Shown: positions 24,516 through 35,893 of the stretch, piece by piece
How positions within the stretch are numbered: position 1 is the first letter of the stretch
Layout of the letters: every line of letters starts with the position of its first letter
From: Silene latifolia
Lineage: Eukaryota; Streptophyta; Magnoliopsida; Caryophyllales; Caryophyllaceae
DNA: 64,000 nt
Assembly: GCF_048544455.1 (NCBI RefSeq)
Contig: NC_133534.1
Span: forward strand, 124,334,269-124,398,268
Direction: 5' to 3'
Notes under the pieces: generated by a model
Told to the model about the DNA's origin: nothing
The model's input: the letters and a program-made list of their open reading frames with translations, nothing else
Databases searched by the model: none
Position numbers and translations under genes: made by a program

Positions 24516-27314
24516 TCAAGGGGGCATGTTCAAGGTGTTGTTGATGTTGCTCAACACCTTGAAAAAGTAATCAAACGCTTGTTCATTGTCATGATAGAGG
24601 TCTTCAATAGACCTTGGCCCTTGTTGTCGGTCTTGATCGATGGCATTACCAATGTAGGGATTAAAAATCCCTTCAAATTCGTCGTCCCAAAGACCACAAA
24701 CTTCATTAAGTTGATCATTGAAAATCTCTTGATTTGATGGAGACAACTCTCCCATTTCCTGTTCTTGGCCAATAAGGCCATCTTCTTCATCGCTTGACTT
24801 TGGTGAGCTTTGCAAGCTCTCTTTGTCACAATTCACTTGCTCTTTGAATGGAGCATCTTCAATTTTCTTCTTCCATTGGAGTTCCGACTTCTTCCTTTCA
24901 TCCTTCCGACTATAATGATCGATCATAAAACATGGTTCATGTAAACGGGGAGCTCTCATAGTCTTGTCAAGATTAAAAGTTATACTCTCATCTACCACTT
25001 CTAGAGTGAGCTCTCCATGTTTCACATCAATCACCGCACCCGCTGTGTGTAAGAAGGGTCTTCCTAGAATGATTGGAATGTTGGAATCTTCCTCCATATC
25101 AACAATGACAAAGTCCACCGGGATGAAAAACTTCCCAATTCGTACGGGAACATCTTCCCATATCCCTAATGGTGTCTTCGTCAATCTATCGGCCATTTGG
25201 AGTGTGATATTGGTGCATTTAAGCTCTCCCATCCCCAACCTTTTACTCACCGAGTATGGCATAACACTCACACTAGCCCCTAGATCACATAAGTCTTTGT
25301 TGATCGTGGTGTCGCCAATGGTACACGGTATTGAGAAGCTTCCCGGATCCTTTAGTTTTGGAGGTGAACTCCCTTGAAGTATTGCACTACTCACCTTAGT
25401 GAAGGCGATAGTCTCAAGCTTCCGGATCGACTTCTTCTTTGTGAGGATGTCTTTCATGTATTTCGCATAGGCCGGCACGTGATTGATTAATTCCGTGAAA
25501 GGAATTGATACTTCCAAATTCTTCAAAATTTCCATAAACTTTCCAAGTTGGTCATCAAATTTGGGCTTGGCTTGACGACTTGGAAAAGGAAGTCTAATCA
25601 TAATGGGCTCCTTCTCCTTGACCTTGTCTTCATTTTTCTTTGAAATTTCTTCTTTTGATGATTCTCCATCTTTGGAGTTTTGCACGATTTCTTCCTTATC
25701 ACTAGCTTCCACAACTTCATCCTCAACTTGCTTCTTCGGTGCTTCATACCTTGTACCACTTCTCAAGTGAATGGCACTAACCGTTTCATGTCTTGGGGGA
25801 TTACTTTGAGGTGGTAATTGCCCATTTTGTCTTTGTAAGCTTGAAGATGCTACTTGAGTCAATTGGGTTTCCAACATTTTGGTGTGAGCTAGAATGTTGT
25901 TGATGGTGGTTTTCTTTGCTTGACTATCTTTTTGCATTTGAGTGAAAAATTCTTGTTGATTCTTTTGCATTTGGAGGACCGCTTTTTGAACATCAAAACC
26001 TTGGTCATTTGGTTGATTGTATGGATTTTGATTTTGGTAACCTTGGTTTTGGTTGTAAAGGGGTCTTTGATTTTGGTTTCTCATGGGAGGTGGGGTGTAT
26101 GTTGTTTGAGGGTTTTGAACATTTTGGCTTTTGTATGAGAGATTTAGATGGAATTTGGTGTTTTCATTGTAATAGTTGGAATAAGGGGTACCACTCTTGT
26201 ATGCTTGGAAAGCATTCACTTGTTCATTTGTTCCCCTACATTCACTTTGGTCATGTCCCAAAGTTCCACAATTCTCACATATCCCACTTGGGATTGATGA
26301 GGATGCCGTCATGGCATTAACATGATGCTTTGGTGATTTTGAGGCGTCTTCAAGTCTAGCCATAGCTTTTTCAAACTTCAAATTGATTGTGTCAATGTGA
26401 GCACTAAGTTGAGCACCCAATTGAGTAACGGAGTCCACTTCATGCTTTCCTCCTCTAGTAGCCTTGCGAGGTCTACTATATTGTGAGTTATGGACCGTCA
26501 TTTCCTCAATTTTGTTCCAAGTTTGATTGTCATCAACTTCGGTGAACATTCCATTTGATCCCATGTTGAGAATGTTCCTTGAATCTTCATATAGACCGTT
26601 CCAAAATTGTTGTACCAAGAACCACTCGCTAAGTCCATGGTGAGGACATGAGCGACAAATTCCTTTGACCCGCTCCCAAGCTTCATACAAAGATTCTTCA
26701 TCCCTTTGCTTAAAACCCGTAATTTTAGCTCTTAGCATGTTAGTCTTTTCCGGTGGGTAGAATTTTTTGTAGAAAGCTAGAGCCAACTTCTTCCAAGAAT
26801 CAATTCCGAGAGTGGCCTTATCAAGGCCCTTCAACCATTGTTTCGCGGTGCCAATTAGAGAAAAAGGAAATAAGTCCCATCGAATTTGGTCTTGAGTTAC
26901 ACCGGTTTGAGAAATCACATCACAATAGTCACAAAAGGTTTCCATATGAGAATGAGGGTCTTCACTAGGCATCCCCCCAAATTGGCTCCTTTCGACTAAT
27001 TGGATAAAGGCGGATTTGGCAATAAAATTTCCGGTCAAATGTTGTGGTGTGGGAGTACCATTGGGTAGGTTCTCCTCGGTGGGTACGGAATGTGATGAAA
27101 ACTTAGGCATTGTGGGTTGATTTTGTGTGGTATTTTGTGTTGGGTTCTCCTCACCTTCTCTTGCAAAAGGGTTGATGAACTCAATAGTTGGTTGAATATC
27201 CACAACCTCACTAATACCTCTCAAATTCCTCCTAGCAAATCTTCTATTGGTTGTCAAAGTCCTTTCAATTTCACGATCAAAAGGTAACAAATCACCTTGT
27301 GACCTTCTAGACAT
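24516..27314 (-). CDS. Gag-protease polyprotein of the Athila-related element (intact)
   Basis: An open frame of 932 codons plus stop. I take ATG at 27314 (MSRRSQGDLLPFD); an upstream TTG is unlikely. Residues roughly 90-260 form the retrotransposon Gag capsid-like domain (AKQWLKGLDKATLG, FYKKFYPPEKTNMLRAKI). A CCHC knuckle CENCGTLGHDQSEC follows, then an Asn/Gln-rich linker. The aspartic protease has DLGASVSVMP and PIILGRPFL. It would form the particle and process the polyprotein. The frame ends soon after protease, with no reverse transcriptase. It is the only long undamaged coding region in the window. The primer site lies about 120 bp upstream. Confidence 0.9.
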   Translation of the reverse strand: MSRRSQGDLLPFDREIERTLTTNRRFARRNLRGISEVVDIQPTIEFINPFAREGEENPTQNTTQNQPTMPKFSSHSVPTEENLPNGTPTPQHLTGNFIAKSAFIQLVERSQFGGMPSEDPHSHMETFCDYCDVISQTGVTQDQIRWDLFPFSLIGTAKQWLKGLDKATLGIDSWKKLALAFYKKFYPPEKTNMLRAKITGFKQRDEESLYEAWERVKGICRSCPHHGLSEWFLVQQFWNGLYEDSRNILNMGSNGMFTEVDDNQTWNKIEEMTVHNSQYSRPRKATRGGKHEVDSVTQLGAQLSAHIDTINLKFEKAMARLEDASKSPKHHVNAMTASSSIPSGICENCGTLGHDQSECRGTNEQVNAFQAYKSGTPYSNYYNENTKFHLNLSYKSQNVQNPQTTYTPPPMRNQNQRPLYNQNQGYQNQNPYNQPNDQGFDVQKAVLQMQKNQQEFFTQMQKDSQAKKTTINNILAHTKMLETQLTQVASSSLQRQNGQLPPQSNPPRHETVSAIHLRSGTRYEAPKKQVEDEVVEASDKEEIVQNSKDGESSKEEISKKNEDKVKEKEPIMIRLPFPSRQAKPKFDDQLGKFMEILKNLEVSIPFTELINHVPAYAKYMKDILTKKKSIRKLETIAFTKVSSAILQGSSPPKLKDPGSFSIPCTIGDTTINKDLCDLGASVSVMPYSVSKRLGMGELKCTNITLQMADRLTKTPLGIWEDVPVRIGKFFIPVDFVIVDMEEDSNIPIILGRPFLHTAGAVIDVKHGELTLEVVDESITFNLDKTMRAPRLHEPCFMIDHYSRKDERKKSELQWKKKIEDAPFKEQVNCDKESLQSSPKSSDEEDGLIGQEQEMGELSPSNQEIFNDQLNEVCGLWDDEFEGIFNPYIGNAIDQDRQQGPRSIEDLYHDNEQAFDYFFKVLSNINNTLNMPP

Positions 27315-27432
27315 GCAAAATATCAAATAACTCGAAAACAATTAGAACAAACCTTGAGGAGTTTTACTTCCCCAAGGCAAAGAAAGACACAACTAATAAC
27401 AATATAAGAAAATCTAAATTAAGATAACACCG

Positions 27433-27450
27433 TCCCCGGCAACGGCGCCA
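27433..27450 (-). other. Primer-binding site (tRNA-Asp)
   Basis: The minus strand reads TGGCGCCGTTGCCGGGGA, complementary to the 3' end of plant tRNA-Asp, four bases from the LTR end at 27455. This is typical of Athila elements. Confidence 0.9.
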
Positions 27451-27454
27451 TTTT

Positions 27455-29214
27455 TGGTCGGACTATTTCGGAGCTATATTCTATTTTTCGGAACAATTGT
27501 CGTTGGAAGCACCTTGACCAAAACACAATTTATAACTTCACAAACAACTCTACAATTAGTAAAGAGGCAAGTAAAGGTCGGATCCCAAGGGACGGGAATT
27601 GAGATGAGATTTCTATTGAAACTAGTGGTGTCTTAGGGGTGTCACAATTTGGGTTGATGTAGAAGGTCACTAACTAAATAGCAATGAAAATAAATAAGCA
27701 AGATGAATTGAAAGGGTTGTAAACAATTGATAAAAAGCACTAGGGTATCATGGGGTCATAGGGGAATCATGGGAATTGATCATACAAACATGTTCTCAAA
27801 TTATAAGAAAGCAATTATTGTTGTGATGGATTGAGTTGGGTTATATCTTACAATCCTAGGAAAGTTTGGGTCCCGGAGCCGAATCAATTAGATTGTACAA
27901 CACCTACAAGTCGACTTAGTCTTTCCTACTCAACAACATGCATGGTGTAATGAGACTCGAGTTGGTTTATGTCTTACAAGTCTCATTGAAAAGATAGGTG
28001 ATGGGTGAAAAATGCAAGGATTCATAGGCTCACATTTCATCAAACATAACATGTGCATGAGTTGAGATCAAAACAAGCAAGCAAATAAACCATGAAAGCA
28101 TATTAATTTAAGCATGAATAATTCCCCATGTTGGTTTCCCCTAATTACCCATTAACCCTAGCTAGGTCACTACTCACTCATTATCATGTTGATCATGCTA
28201 GCAAGGTTGTCAATCATACCAACAAAATGAAACATGATGAACAAATGAAAGTAATTAACAATAATTAAAAAGGGATTAAGAGAATTATACCTACTAATGA
28301 TTCCAATAATAAAGCAAAGAATAAAAGAAGTACTTGATGCTTGATTGAGAGGTTGTCAATCTCCCAATAATAACCCAAATAATCTTCAATTACCCAAAAT
28401 AAAGGATGAACAAAAGAGAGATTAAGGAAATAAAACTTGTATTAAAACATGATTAATTGTTGATTACAATACTAAAGAGAGATTTGATTGATATTAACTA
28501 CTCTAATAATTGATAAGAAGAACATGCTCTTCTAATTAGACTAATGGGGTATTTATAGTGGAAATTAGGTGGATGCATTAGGGTTAACTAAGGGCTAAAC
28601 TAGTAATTACACTTTTTAGATTGAGCAGGGAGACGCCGGTATTTTTCGAAGGAAAGGCTTCTTTCTTTAAAGCTTGAAGAAACGGATTTGTGCTGGACAG
28701 GAATCCGTTCGTCTTAGGCACGGGACAGGCGGATTCGTGAGCCTCTGCCCGGGCGTCTTTGGGAGAAGACGCACATCTTCTGGAGCTGCTGCCCAGGCGT
28801 CTTTGAAGGAAGACGCACGGATTGTCGTGCTGGGGGACGGCCGGATTCAGGACAATCCGCACGGATTGCTCCTCAGTCTTGTTTCTTCTTCTTTTCTTCC
28901 CTTTTCTTCGTAAAATCCTTGGGGATTTCCTTGGGGATGCAAGGATCTTTACTCAACATTGCTCATCTACTATAATATGTACAAAGGCCCTCTAATCTTG
29001 TCTCTCCTTGATGCTTGGTCATTGAATTCAATCAATTTAGTCTCATTTTGCCATGAAAATGCAAGGTTTGCACTCCTTTCCTACCAAGGACATAAAACCT
29101 CAAAGAATATGCAAAATAAAGAACTAAAGACAATAAATGACCCAAATATGCACTAAAAAGCATGGGAACAAGGCTAATTCGGGGACTAAATATGCGTTAA
29201 TTATGGTCACATCA
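27455..29214 (-). repeat. 5' LTR of the non-autonomous Athila-related element
   Basis: A 1760-bp LTR pairing with 2854-4621. It is followed at 29215 by the TSD CTGAA. GACG/CGTC-rich words lie near 28625-28870. Confidence 0.9.
28550..28557 (-). promoter_or_regulatory. Putative TATA box in the 5' LTR
   Basis: The minus strand reads TATAAATA in CACTATAAATACCCC, conserved in the partner LTR at 3957-3964. It is suitably placed to start transcription toward gag. The promoter role is inferred. Confidence 0.5.
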
Positions 29215-29895
29215 CTGAATCACTTCCACCTTTGCTTTATCAACTTCTATTCCCCTATCAGAAACTAAGTGCCCTAAGACAACTCCCTTGTTGACCATGA
29301 AATGGCACTTCTCCCAGTTAAGCACAAGATTAACCTCAATGCAGCGCTGCAACACTTTATCAAGGTTAGACAGCCAGTTAGAAAAATCACATCCATAAAC
29401 ACTGAAATCGTCCATGAAAACTTCCATTATAGACTCAATATACTCTGAAAATATCCCCATCATGCACCTTTGGAAGGTGGCCGGGGCATTACATAAACCA
29501 AAAGGCATCCTGCGATAAGCAAACACGCCCTGAGGACAAGTAAATGTAGTCTTAGCTTGATCGTCTGGGTGGATAGGGATCTGAAAGAACCCTGAATACC
29601 CGTCTAAATAGCAGAAAAACTTTTGAGAAGCTAACCTTTCTACCATTTGATCAATAAAAGGAAGGGGAAAGTGATCTTTCTTGGTGGCTGCATTCAGCTG
29701 TCTGTAATCTATACACATCCGCCAACCAGTCACTACTCGAGTGAGTATTAATTCATTTTTGTCATTCCTAACCACGGTAGTCCCTCCTTTCTTCGGGACC
29801 ACTTGCACTGGACTCACCCATTTAGAATGACCAACAGAATAGATAATACCTGCGTCGAGCAGCTTCATTACCTCAGCCATCACAACATCTTGCAT
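29215..29895 (-). pseudogene. Athila reverse transcriptase (N-terminal and palm part)
   Basis: The minus-strand frame gives SKWVSPVQVVPKKGG, GWRMCIDYRQLN, FCYLDGYSGFFQIPIHP, MPFGLCNAPATFQRCM and the catalytic FMDDFSVYG. It stops at VEVIQ, where the Athila-related element inserted. The continuation is at 2853. The segment upstream (29896-30116) encodes the usual protease-RT linker (ALGYSLDDIKGI) with a small deletion and frame change. It would copy element RNA into DNA. It is a fragment of a dead polyprotein. Confidence 0.9.
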
Positions 29896-30116
29896 CTTCT
29901 AGTTGGTAGCGTGACCTGTCTGCAAGGTTTGTGATCTTCCTCCAGCTCTATCCTGTGCATACAAATATCGGGAATAATCCCCTTGATATCATCCAAAGAA
30001 TAACCCAAAGCTTTCCTGTTTTTCTTAAGCACAACTAACAAAGAAGTCAGTTGATCATTATCAAGCTTAGCACTAACGATGACTGGATATCGCTCAGTAT
30101 CATCTAAAAAACCATA
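29896..30116 (-). pseudogene. Athila protease-RT linker segment
   Basis: Translation on the minus strand gives LVVLKKNRKALGYSLDDIKG and the start of the reverse transcriptase region. It is out of frame with the neighbours on both sides, so small indels lie at its ends. Confidence 0.7.
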
Positions 30117-31145
30117 TTATAGATGAGAGGGAAGAGGCTTACGTTCCGGCACCTTTACCTCAATGGAGCAAAGGGTACTGATCATCTGTTCCACTTGCTC
30201 TCCCTCAGCGTCGGTGAGCTCACGCTCATCTAAATCGTCTATAAGAAAATCCAACACAGCATCTTCGTCATCTAGGTTATCTGCACACTTATCCAAAAGC
30301 ATAAGAGCTTCTAGTGGGTTCTTCATAAAAGAACCCGACCATAAGTCATAAATAGGCTCGTCAATAATATCAACTGAATAACATGTATCCTCTATCATTG
30401 GCCAAGCTAAGGTACTAGGCAGACTAAAGGTGATCACGTCATCCCCTACTGCAAGAGTCAAAGGCCCTTGTTTGACATCAATAATGGCCCCAGTTGTACA
30501 AAGGAACGTTCTTCCTAATATAATTGGGGTCCGGGTGTCCTCAGCTATGTCTAAAATGATGAAATCTACTGGTATAAAGAACTTGCCTATTTTCACAGGC
30601 ACGTCCTCTAAGACACCCAAGGGTCTCCTAACAGATCTATCAGCCATCTATAGCGTAATATTTGTCAATTTAAGATGACCCATATTCAACTTCTTGCAGA
30701 CAGATAGGGGCATGACACTGACGCTGGCTCCTAAGTCACAAAGAGCCTTATCAATAACCACATTGCCTATAATACAGGTAATAGAAAAGCTACCCGGGTC
30801 TTTCATTTTAGGTGGAGCCTTGTTTAAAAGTAAATTACCATACTCTTCCATAAATGAAACGGTCTCAAATTAACTTAGCTCTCTCTTACGAGTCACAATA
30901 TCTTTCATAAATTTAGCGTAAGTAGGTACCTGGGTCACAAGTTCGGTAAAAGGGACAGTTACCTGGAGGTTCTTCACAACGTCCACAAACTTACCGTAAT
31001 GTCGCTCGACCTTCGCGTCCTTCAGACGACTTGGAAAGGGTACTTTGGTAGCAATGAGTGGACCCGCGACTTTCTTTTTACCTTTATCAGTGCGTGACGT
31101 CTCCACAGCAGGGGAAGATGACACGGTAGCGGAATTAGATATCAA
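30117..31145 (-). pseudogene. Athila aspartic protease region with stops
   Basis: Minus-strand pieces carry KVPFPSRLKDAKVERHYGKF, DPGSFSITCIIG, the active-site motif DLGASVSVMPLS, then KIGKFFIPVDFI and PIILGRTFLCTTGA. A TAG at 30648-30650 replaces the Gln codon of the motif ITLQMADR; another stop lies near 30870. Sequence order matches the intact gag-protease at 24516-27314, to which it is clearly related. Its product would have cleaved the Gag-Pol polyprotein. Confidence 0.85.
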
Positions 31146-31621
31146 AATAGGGTCTCCGCTGTTCTGGTACTCGATCGAGTGGTTTTGTCTTGGACTTTAC
31201 TCGACCGACCATCTTCTTCACTCGATCGAGTGATTTCTTTTTCAGGCTTACTCGATCGATCACTTTGTTCACTCGATTGAGTAAAAATATCACTCGATCG
31301 ACCATCTGTAATTTGGGCAATACTCGATCGACCATTATTATCACTCGATCGAGTGATTTGATGGACTATTTCACTCGATCGAGTATAAATTTCACTCGAT
31401 CGAGTGTCTGGACAGCACGCAGTAAGAATATCTTCCAGAAATTCATCGAAATCATCATCCGGGGTATTATCAGCTGTCACAACCCCGTCTTCTGGTACTT
31501 TTGGCCCCTCATGAACAAGGCCACTTCGGAGATTCATTGCATTATCTGGATCGCATGTAGGTGGGTGGTTAGCTTGGTCTTTCGCGAATGTTAACTGCGC
31601 GACCTGTTCTCTCAACTCCAC
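31146..31621 (-). pseudogene. Gag-protease linker built on TRSS repeats
   Basis: An open minus-strand frame with about ten copies of the palindromic word at 31165-31410. Each copy is read as (T/G)RSS, as in CPDTRSSEIYTRSSE and EITRSSEEDGRSSK. Upstream residues (MNLRSGLVHEGPKVPEDG) match the common Athila linker MNLRSG. It is probably an unstructured linker between nucleocapsid and protease. Confidence 0.7.
31165..31410. repeat. Palindromic dodecamer array within the Athila coding region
   Basis: About ten words ACTCGATCGAGT or CTCGATCGACC-type variants. All lie in one codon phase on the minus strand. Confidence 0.9.
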
Positions 31622-31657
31622 TATAACAGTTTCATTCTTTCTACATTTCTCCCCAAA

Positions 31658-32082
31658 CTATTGTGTTAAGTTCAACATCAAGGATTTCAGTTCGGCAATT
31701 TCCTCGTTTGTAGAAGGAGAGACCGGCTGTGGCGCCGGCGTAGAAAGAGTAGAAACATTCTTCATTTCCTCGTATAATTGAGAAAAAGGGACTCCTTGCT
31801 TGTATTTCTGATAAGTAAGGACGCGCTCTATACTTGCCAGACAATCAATAGGGTCATGCCCTTCCATGCCACATCTACCACATAACTCCACATGCTCAGT
31901 AATTGAACAAACCTGTGCACTCTCACCTATAGCTTCTGTAATCTCCACATTACCTAGACTCTTGCTAGGACTTTCCACTACAGCTTCTACCAATTCATTA
32001 ACTTGCCCACTACCTCGGGGATTTCCATATTCTGCAACATGGATAGCCATCTCTTCAATATGACGCCACCCTTGATCATCTT
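31658..32082 (-). pseudogene. Athila Gag, C-terminal part with zinc knuckle
   Basis: The minus-strand frame from the copia insertion border at 32082 reads QGWRHIEEMAIHVAEYGNPR, then the CCHC knuckle CGRCGMEGHDPIDC, then YQKYKQGVPFSQLYEEMKN. The N-terminal part of this Gag is at 40780-41332, on the other side of the copia insert. It would bind element RNA in the particle. Confidence 0.82.
32078..32082. other. Target-site duplication ATCTT, left copy
   Basis: ATCTT precedes the LTR at 32083 and recurs at 40775-40779. Confidence 0.93.
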
Positions 32083-33400
32083 TGTTGGGAAATGTGTCCT
32101 CAACAATAGTGCGATCACATGATTTAATATCATAATTAAATCTCATATAAAGAATACATAAGGGATGATTCAATTATATAGTCAACTGATCAACATTAAT
32201 CGGTAACGATTGGCTTGCTAGAGTTTGACGTTACTGTCGTGGGACGGTGGTGGTCAGTTGATCCCTTAAGGTCACACCTAAAGGATGATGCCCTTATCTA
32301 TAAAGTTAATTAATTGTATGTTGATACAAGTTGATTAATTCCTTAAAAATGAACAATTTATTTTTAATAAGAGGAAATATGTATCTTATGTTAATGTGAT
32401 TAAATAAGATCACATTTAGTGGATTAATATGTTAATTCACTAAATTATGTTGAGGTATTAATATAAGTTTTGAGGTAGAGGTAATTAGTTATTTAAAGTT
32501 ACAAGAAGTTGTAATTTTAACCAACTAGTAATTATGGGACCCATTATATGTTGATATAATGATAAAATATTACTCAATAAGTTGAGTGAATATATGTTTA
32601 TTAATTTGTGTCATAATTGTTGTATGATCAAATTAATATTTAATTATGTAAGATAATTAATCATAAGACTTATAAGCATTTGTGGGACAAATATTATAAG
32701 ACAAAAATGGACCCAAATAAACTATGTAAACCGTCCAAATGGTAGATGGTGGAGTTGCTTTTGGTTTTTGTCATTTCTTGTTGGAAGATTCTCCAACAAA
32801 TTATGGCATGCTTACACTACTACCTAAAACTTTTAGAGCATTTATAAAAGAGTTTTTTGAGAAGTGAAAATGCTCTCATTAAGAGCATAGTGGCCGGTCC
32901 ACATGTGAACACACAACACTTTTGTTGTTCTTGTTTTTGCTCTCTCATACTCTCAAAAATACAACATGCAAAACCTCTCTCTTGTTCATAGTTTTTCCTC
33001 CAAAAACTTGAGAAGTTTGATTCAATTTGTTCATAAAGATTACTAATATTATTAGTGTAATATATGAGTATTAGTAATCAATTTTAAGGTAAACTACTAA
33101 ACAAATATCTAGCAAATATTATTTAGTGGGGATAAGGGATAATCTTGGGTGCAATCAAGAGGAGTGACTTCTATACTTGAGGTCTTGGAGGATCATCCTA
33201 TTACTCATCATAGCTCAAGAACAAGTGAAGGTAGGAGACCTTACTTGTGCCCATAAAACCGAAATTTACAATGTAAGGGACATTGTTTTCTTATAAATCT
33301 TTCATTTTGTTATGCATGCACTAGATCTAAAGAACAAATAATTAACAAGTTAATTAGTTCACTATTAGAGGAGTCTAATAAAAGGTATATGAACCTAACA
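32083..33400 (+). repeat. Copia 1 5' LTR
   Basis: 1318 bp, by eye identical to 39457-40774. A TATAAAAG box lies at 32843-32850. Confidence 0.93.
32843..32850 (+). promoter_or_regulatory. Putative TATA box of copia 1 LTR
   Basis: TATAAAAG in GCATTTATAAAAGAG, at about 57% of the LTR length. The second copy is at 40217-40224. Confidence 0.5.
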
Positions 33401-33402
33401 AG

Positions 33403-33414
33403 TGGTATCAGAGC
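33403..33414 (+). other. Primer-binding site (initiator tRNA-Met), copia 1
   Basis: TGGTATCAGAGC two bases after the 5' LTR. Confidence 0.9.
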
Positions 33415-35540
33415 ATAAGGATGTTGCATGCATAATCGGTTATTGTTTTTCCGAGTTAAAAGGTTAACATATAAAACTTAAAAATTTGTGATTTATGAGC
33501 ATAAGCCACGAAATCACCATGCATGTTATATATTCTGGTCCTAAAATGTTTTTAGGTCATTTTTATGATTCATGGAAATTTATTGCTCATTTTAAGGATT
33601 TTTGGTCATTTTATTACATTTTTATGACTAAAATGGGAATTAAAATGCTAAAAATAGTTAAATTTCGTTTCTGACCTTGAAACATTTATATGACCTCACA
33701 TGCATATTTTACAAGTTGTGTGTAAAAGGACGAGTTAATTTGATTAATTTTGCATGATTTATGATTTTTATGAGATAAAAATGGATTAAAAGAGGTAAAA
33801 TGGTTAAAATTAGTTAAATTTCGAATTAAGCCATGATCTTTCAATATGATGTCACATGCAATATTTACAGAGAGTATGTAAATTTCTAGATTTAAATATC
33901 TTCTTTAGCATGATTTATGGATTTTTGAGTAAAAATGGCATAAATAGTGACTATTTTAGCAAAAATTAGCTAAAACGTATTGCATGGCTTGAGAAAATTA
34001 TTTTAAGTTGCATTAATATCCCACTAATCAGATCTAAAGTTGTAAAAATTATTGGTTTAATTTTCGTATACTTTATACATTTTATGAGATAAAAACGATA
34101 AAAATGCAACTATATTTTCTCAAAATTAATTCGAAAATTTTAACCATGTTTTTTGACATTATGAGGGTCATGGAATTATTCCAGAATGTTCAAAAATTTA
34201 AAATTCAAATTTTGAAACTTTTATGTATTAATTTGGATTTATTTCATATAAATTATGATTTTAAGGTCAAAAATGAGCATAAAATTAAATCAAGTTGAAT
34301 TATTGTCAAAAATTATGTGATGACTAATTTTTGAGTCCTAAAATGTGTTAGGATAATTAACTTGAGCTTAGATGTGATTTAAGTGTTAATTAGTGATTTT
34401 AAAAGGTTATTATCACGCATATCCATGAAACCGGGTTATATGTACGACATAAGTTAAATAGGGCGATTTGGCACATGATTTTGCATGATAGGTACATATT
34501 ATAATGCTGCATATTTCAATTGTTGAATGTCTTTTATTTATATAATTTTGAATTATGTAATTTTATCTTAGTATGGCCTTAGTTTTAATCAATATTACCC
34601 GTAATGAAAGGGAATATTGATTCGATTGTAATTTAATGTGATCTCGTATCACTTTTATTTTTATTTTTATTTCATTAGTTTTTCCATTTTACAAATGTAT
34701 AATAGGAATAGCTTTGTATTTTTATTATTATTTGTAATCATGGAGCATCTTCAAAGACGGTGCCATTCGGAAAGGTGATCCGACAAAGACGGTGTCTTGG
34801 GAGGCGTGCCATTTGAAGAATCAAGGGACCAAAGGAGTTGGTTTCGAATATGTAATAGATTATTTGATTTTCTATTTTTAGGAAGGCCATACTAGGAATT
34901 TTATTTATTGCTTTGCATTTCTTTTAATATGTTGCATGCATTGCCAAATCGCCGTAACAACACATGCATATCATATCGAGTTATCAACCGTGTCAATTAT
35001 AATTATCGTAGTTCACCGCTTTAGTTCACTTAAAACGTGATAGATAATAAATTGACAAGACCTCTCACATATTAAAAATTGAGATAAAGCCTTACCAAAT
35101 AGTAGAAACTCATGAAGTACCAATTTCGCAAGGGAGTTAATCCGGCTTCACCGTAATACAAACCTTGTTACGTTGGCGAAGTGGGGTAGTAAAATGTTAT
35201 TACATCGAAATTTGGATTGAGCTCAACGGAAGTATTGTTGACCGTAGTCGCATGTGTTCCGGGCTAAAGATGAGAATTAGAGTAATTTTTATCGACCGAG
35301 AGTTCTAAAAGTAGAATCGATTAAAAGGTTAATCCACCGAGTTATATTAATAAGGGATGAATCGGCTCACCGTGTCCGAGTTGATATGAATTTGGATCTC
35401 GGAATCATTTATATAGTTGGGTGGAGGTCACTATATAAATGCAATGCTTGTAATTAAATTTACGAGTATTATTAAAACGATAGATGATAATTAATTCCTT
35501 CATTTCCTATTTTGTAGTCAAATTTGTTTTATCAATTGCA
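33415..35540 (+). other. Copia 1 long AT-rich leader
   Basis: About 2.1 kb with no plausible gene. Segments such as the AAAGACGG words near 34754-34790 and the TTTAGGAAGGCCATACTAGG segment near 34880 recur in the leader of copia 2 (53562-55807), so the leader is a family feature. Confidence 0.65.
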
Positions 35541-35893
35541 ATGACAACTCCAATATCATCTAATAATCATACACCGATCACCATTAATTCTTGGCTCCAA
35601 TCATTCTATGAAAAATGCTTCTTGTATATCAACGACCCGATTAGAGTACTACGCTTTAGCATTGGTGAAGATGGGAATCTTTGTTTTTTTACTACTTCTA
35701 CACCTCATACTCATGCCTACCTCTCAGGTAAGAGGTTCATATGAGGGGAATCTCATAGATTACAAGATATCCTTGTTTGATGAAACAAGGAGAAATATCA
35801 TATCAAGTGGGAGTTCTAGAAAGAGTGTCCTTGCAAATGAAAGGAGTATTGGTATTAATAAAGGAAAAGCAAAAGAAACCCAAATCCGATTGT
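35541..35893 (+). pseudogene. Copia 1 Gag remnant
   Basis: It starts MTTPISSNNHTP then NSWLQSF, matching in place and pattern the start of the copia 2 Gag (MATPTPNAPPLA then SSWLRSF). Within about 50 codons it loses similarity. The frame then shifts and most of Gag, including the zinc knuckle, is missing. Confidence 0.55.

Larger units (their letters stand above)
2854..29214 (-). mobile_element. Non-autonomous Athila-related LTR retrotransposon
   Basis: It is bounded by two LTRs of about 1.76 kb and by the TSD CTGAA. On the minus strand the order is 5' LTR (29214-27455), tRNA-Asp primer site, gag-protease ORF, spacer with palindromic words, an Athila ORF1-like ORF with one stop, a non-coding region, and 3' LTR (4621-2854). 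A tandem chromovirus is nested at 5382-20665. No reverse transcriptase, RNase H or integrase belonging to it is visible on either side of the nested insert. I infer it moved using enzymes supplied by an autonomous Athila element. The LTRs differ by scattered substitutions and small indels, roughly 2% by eye. Confidence 0.88.
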
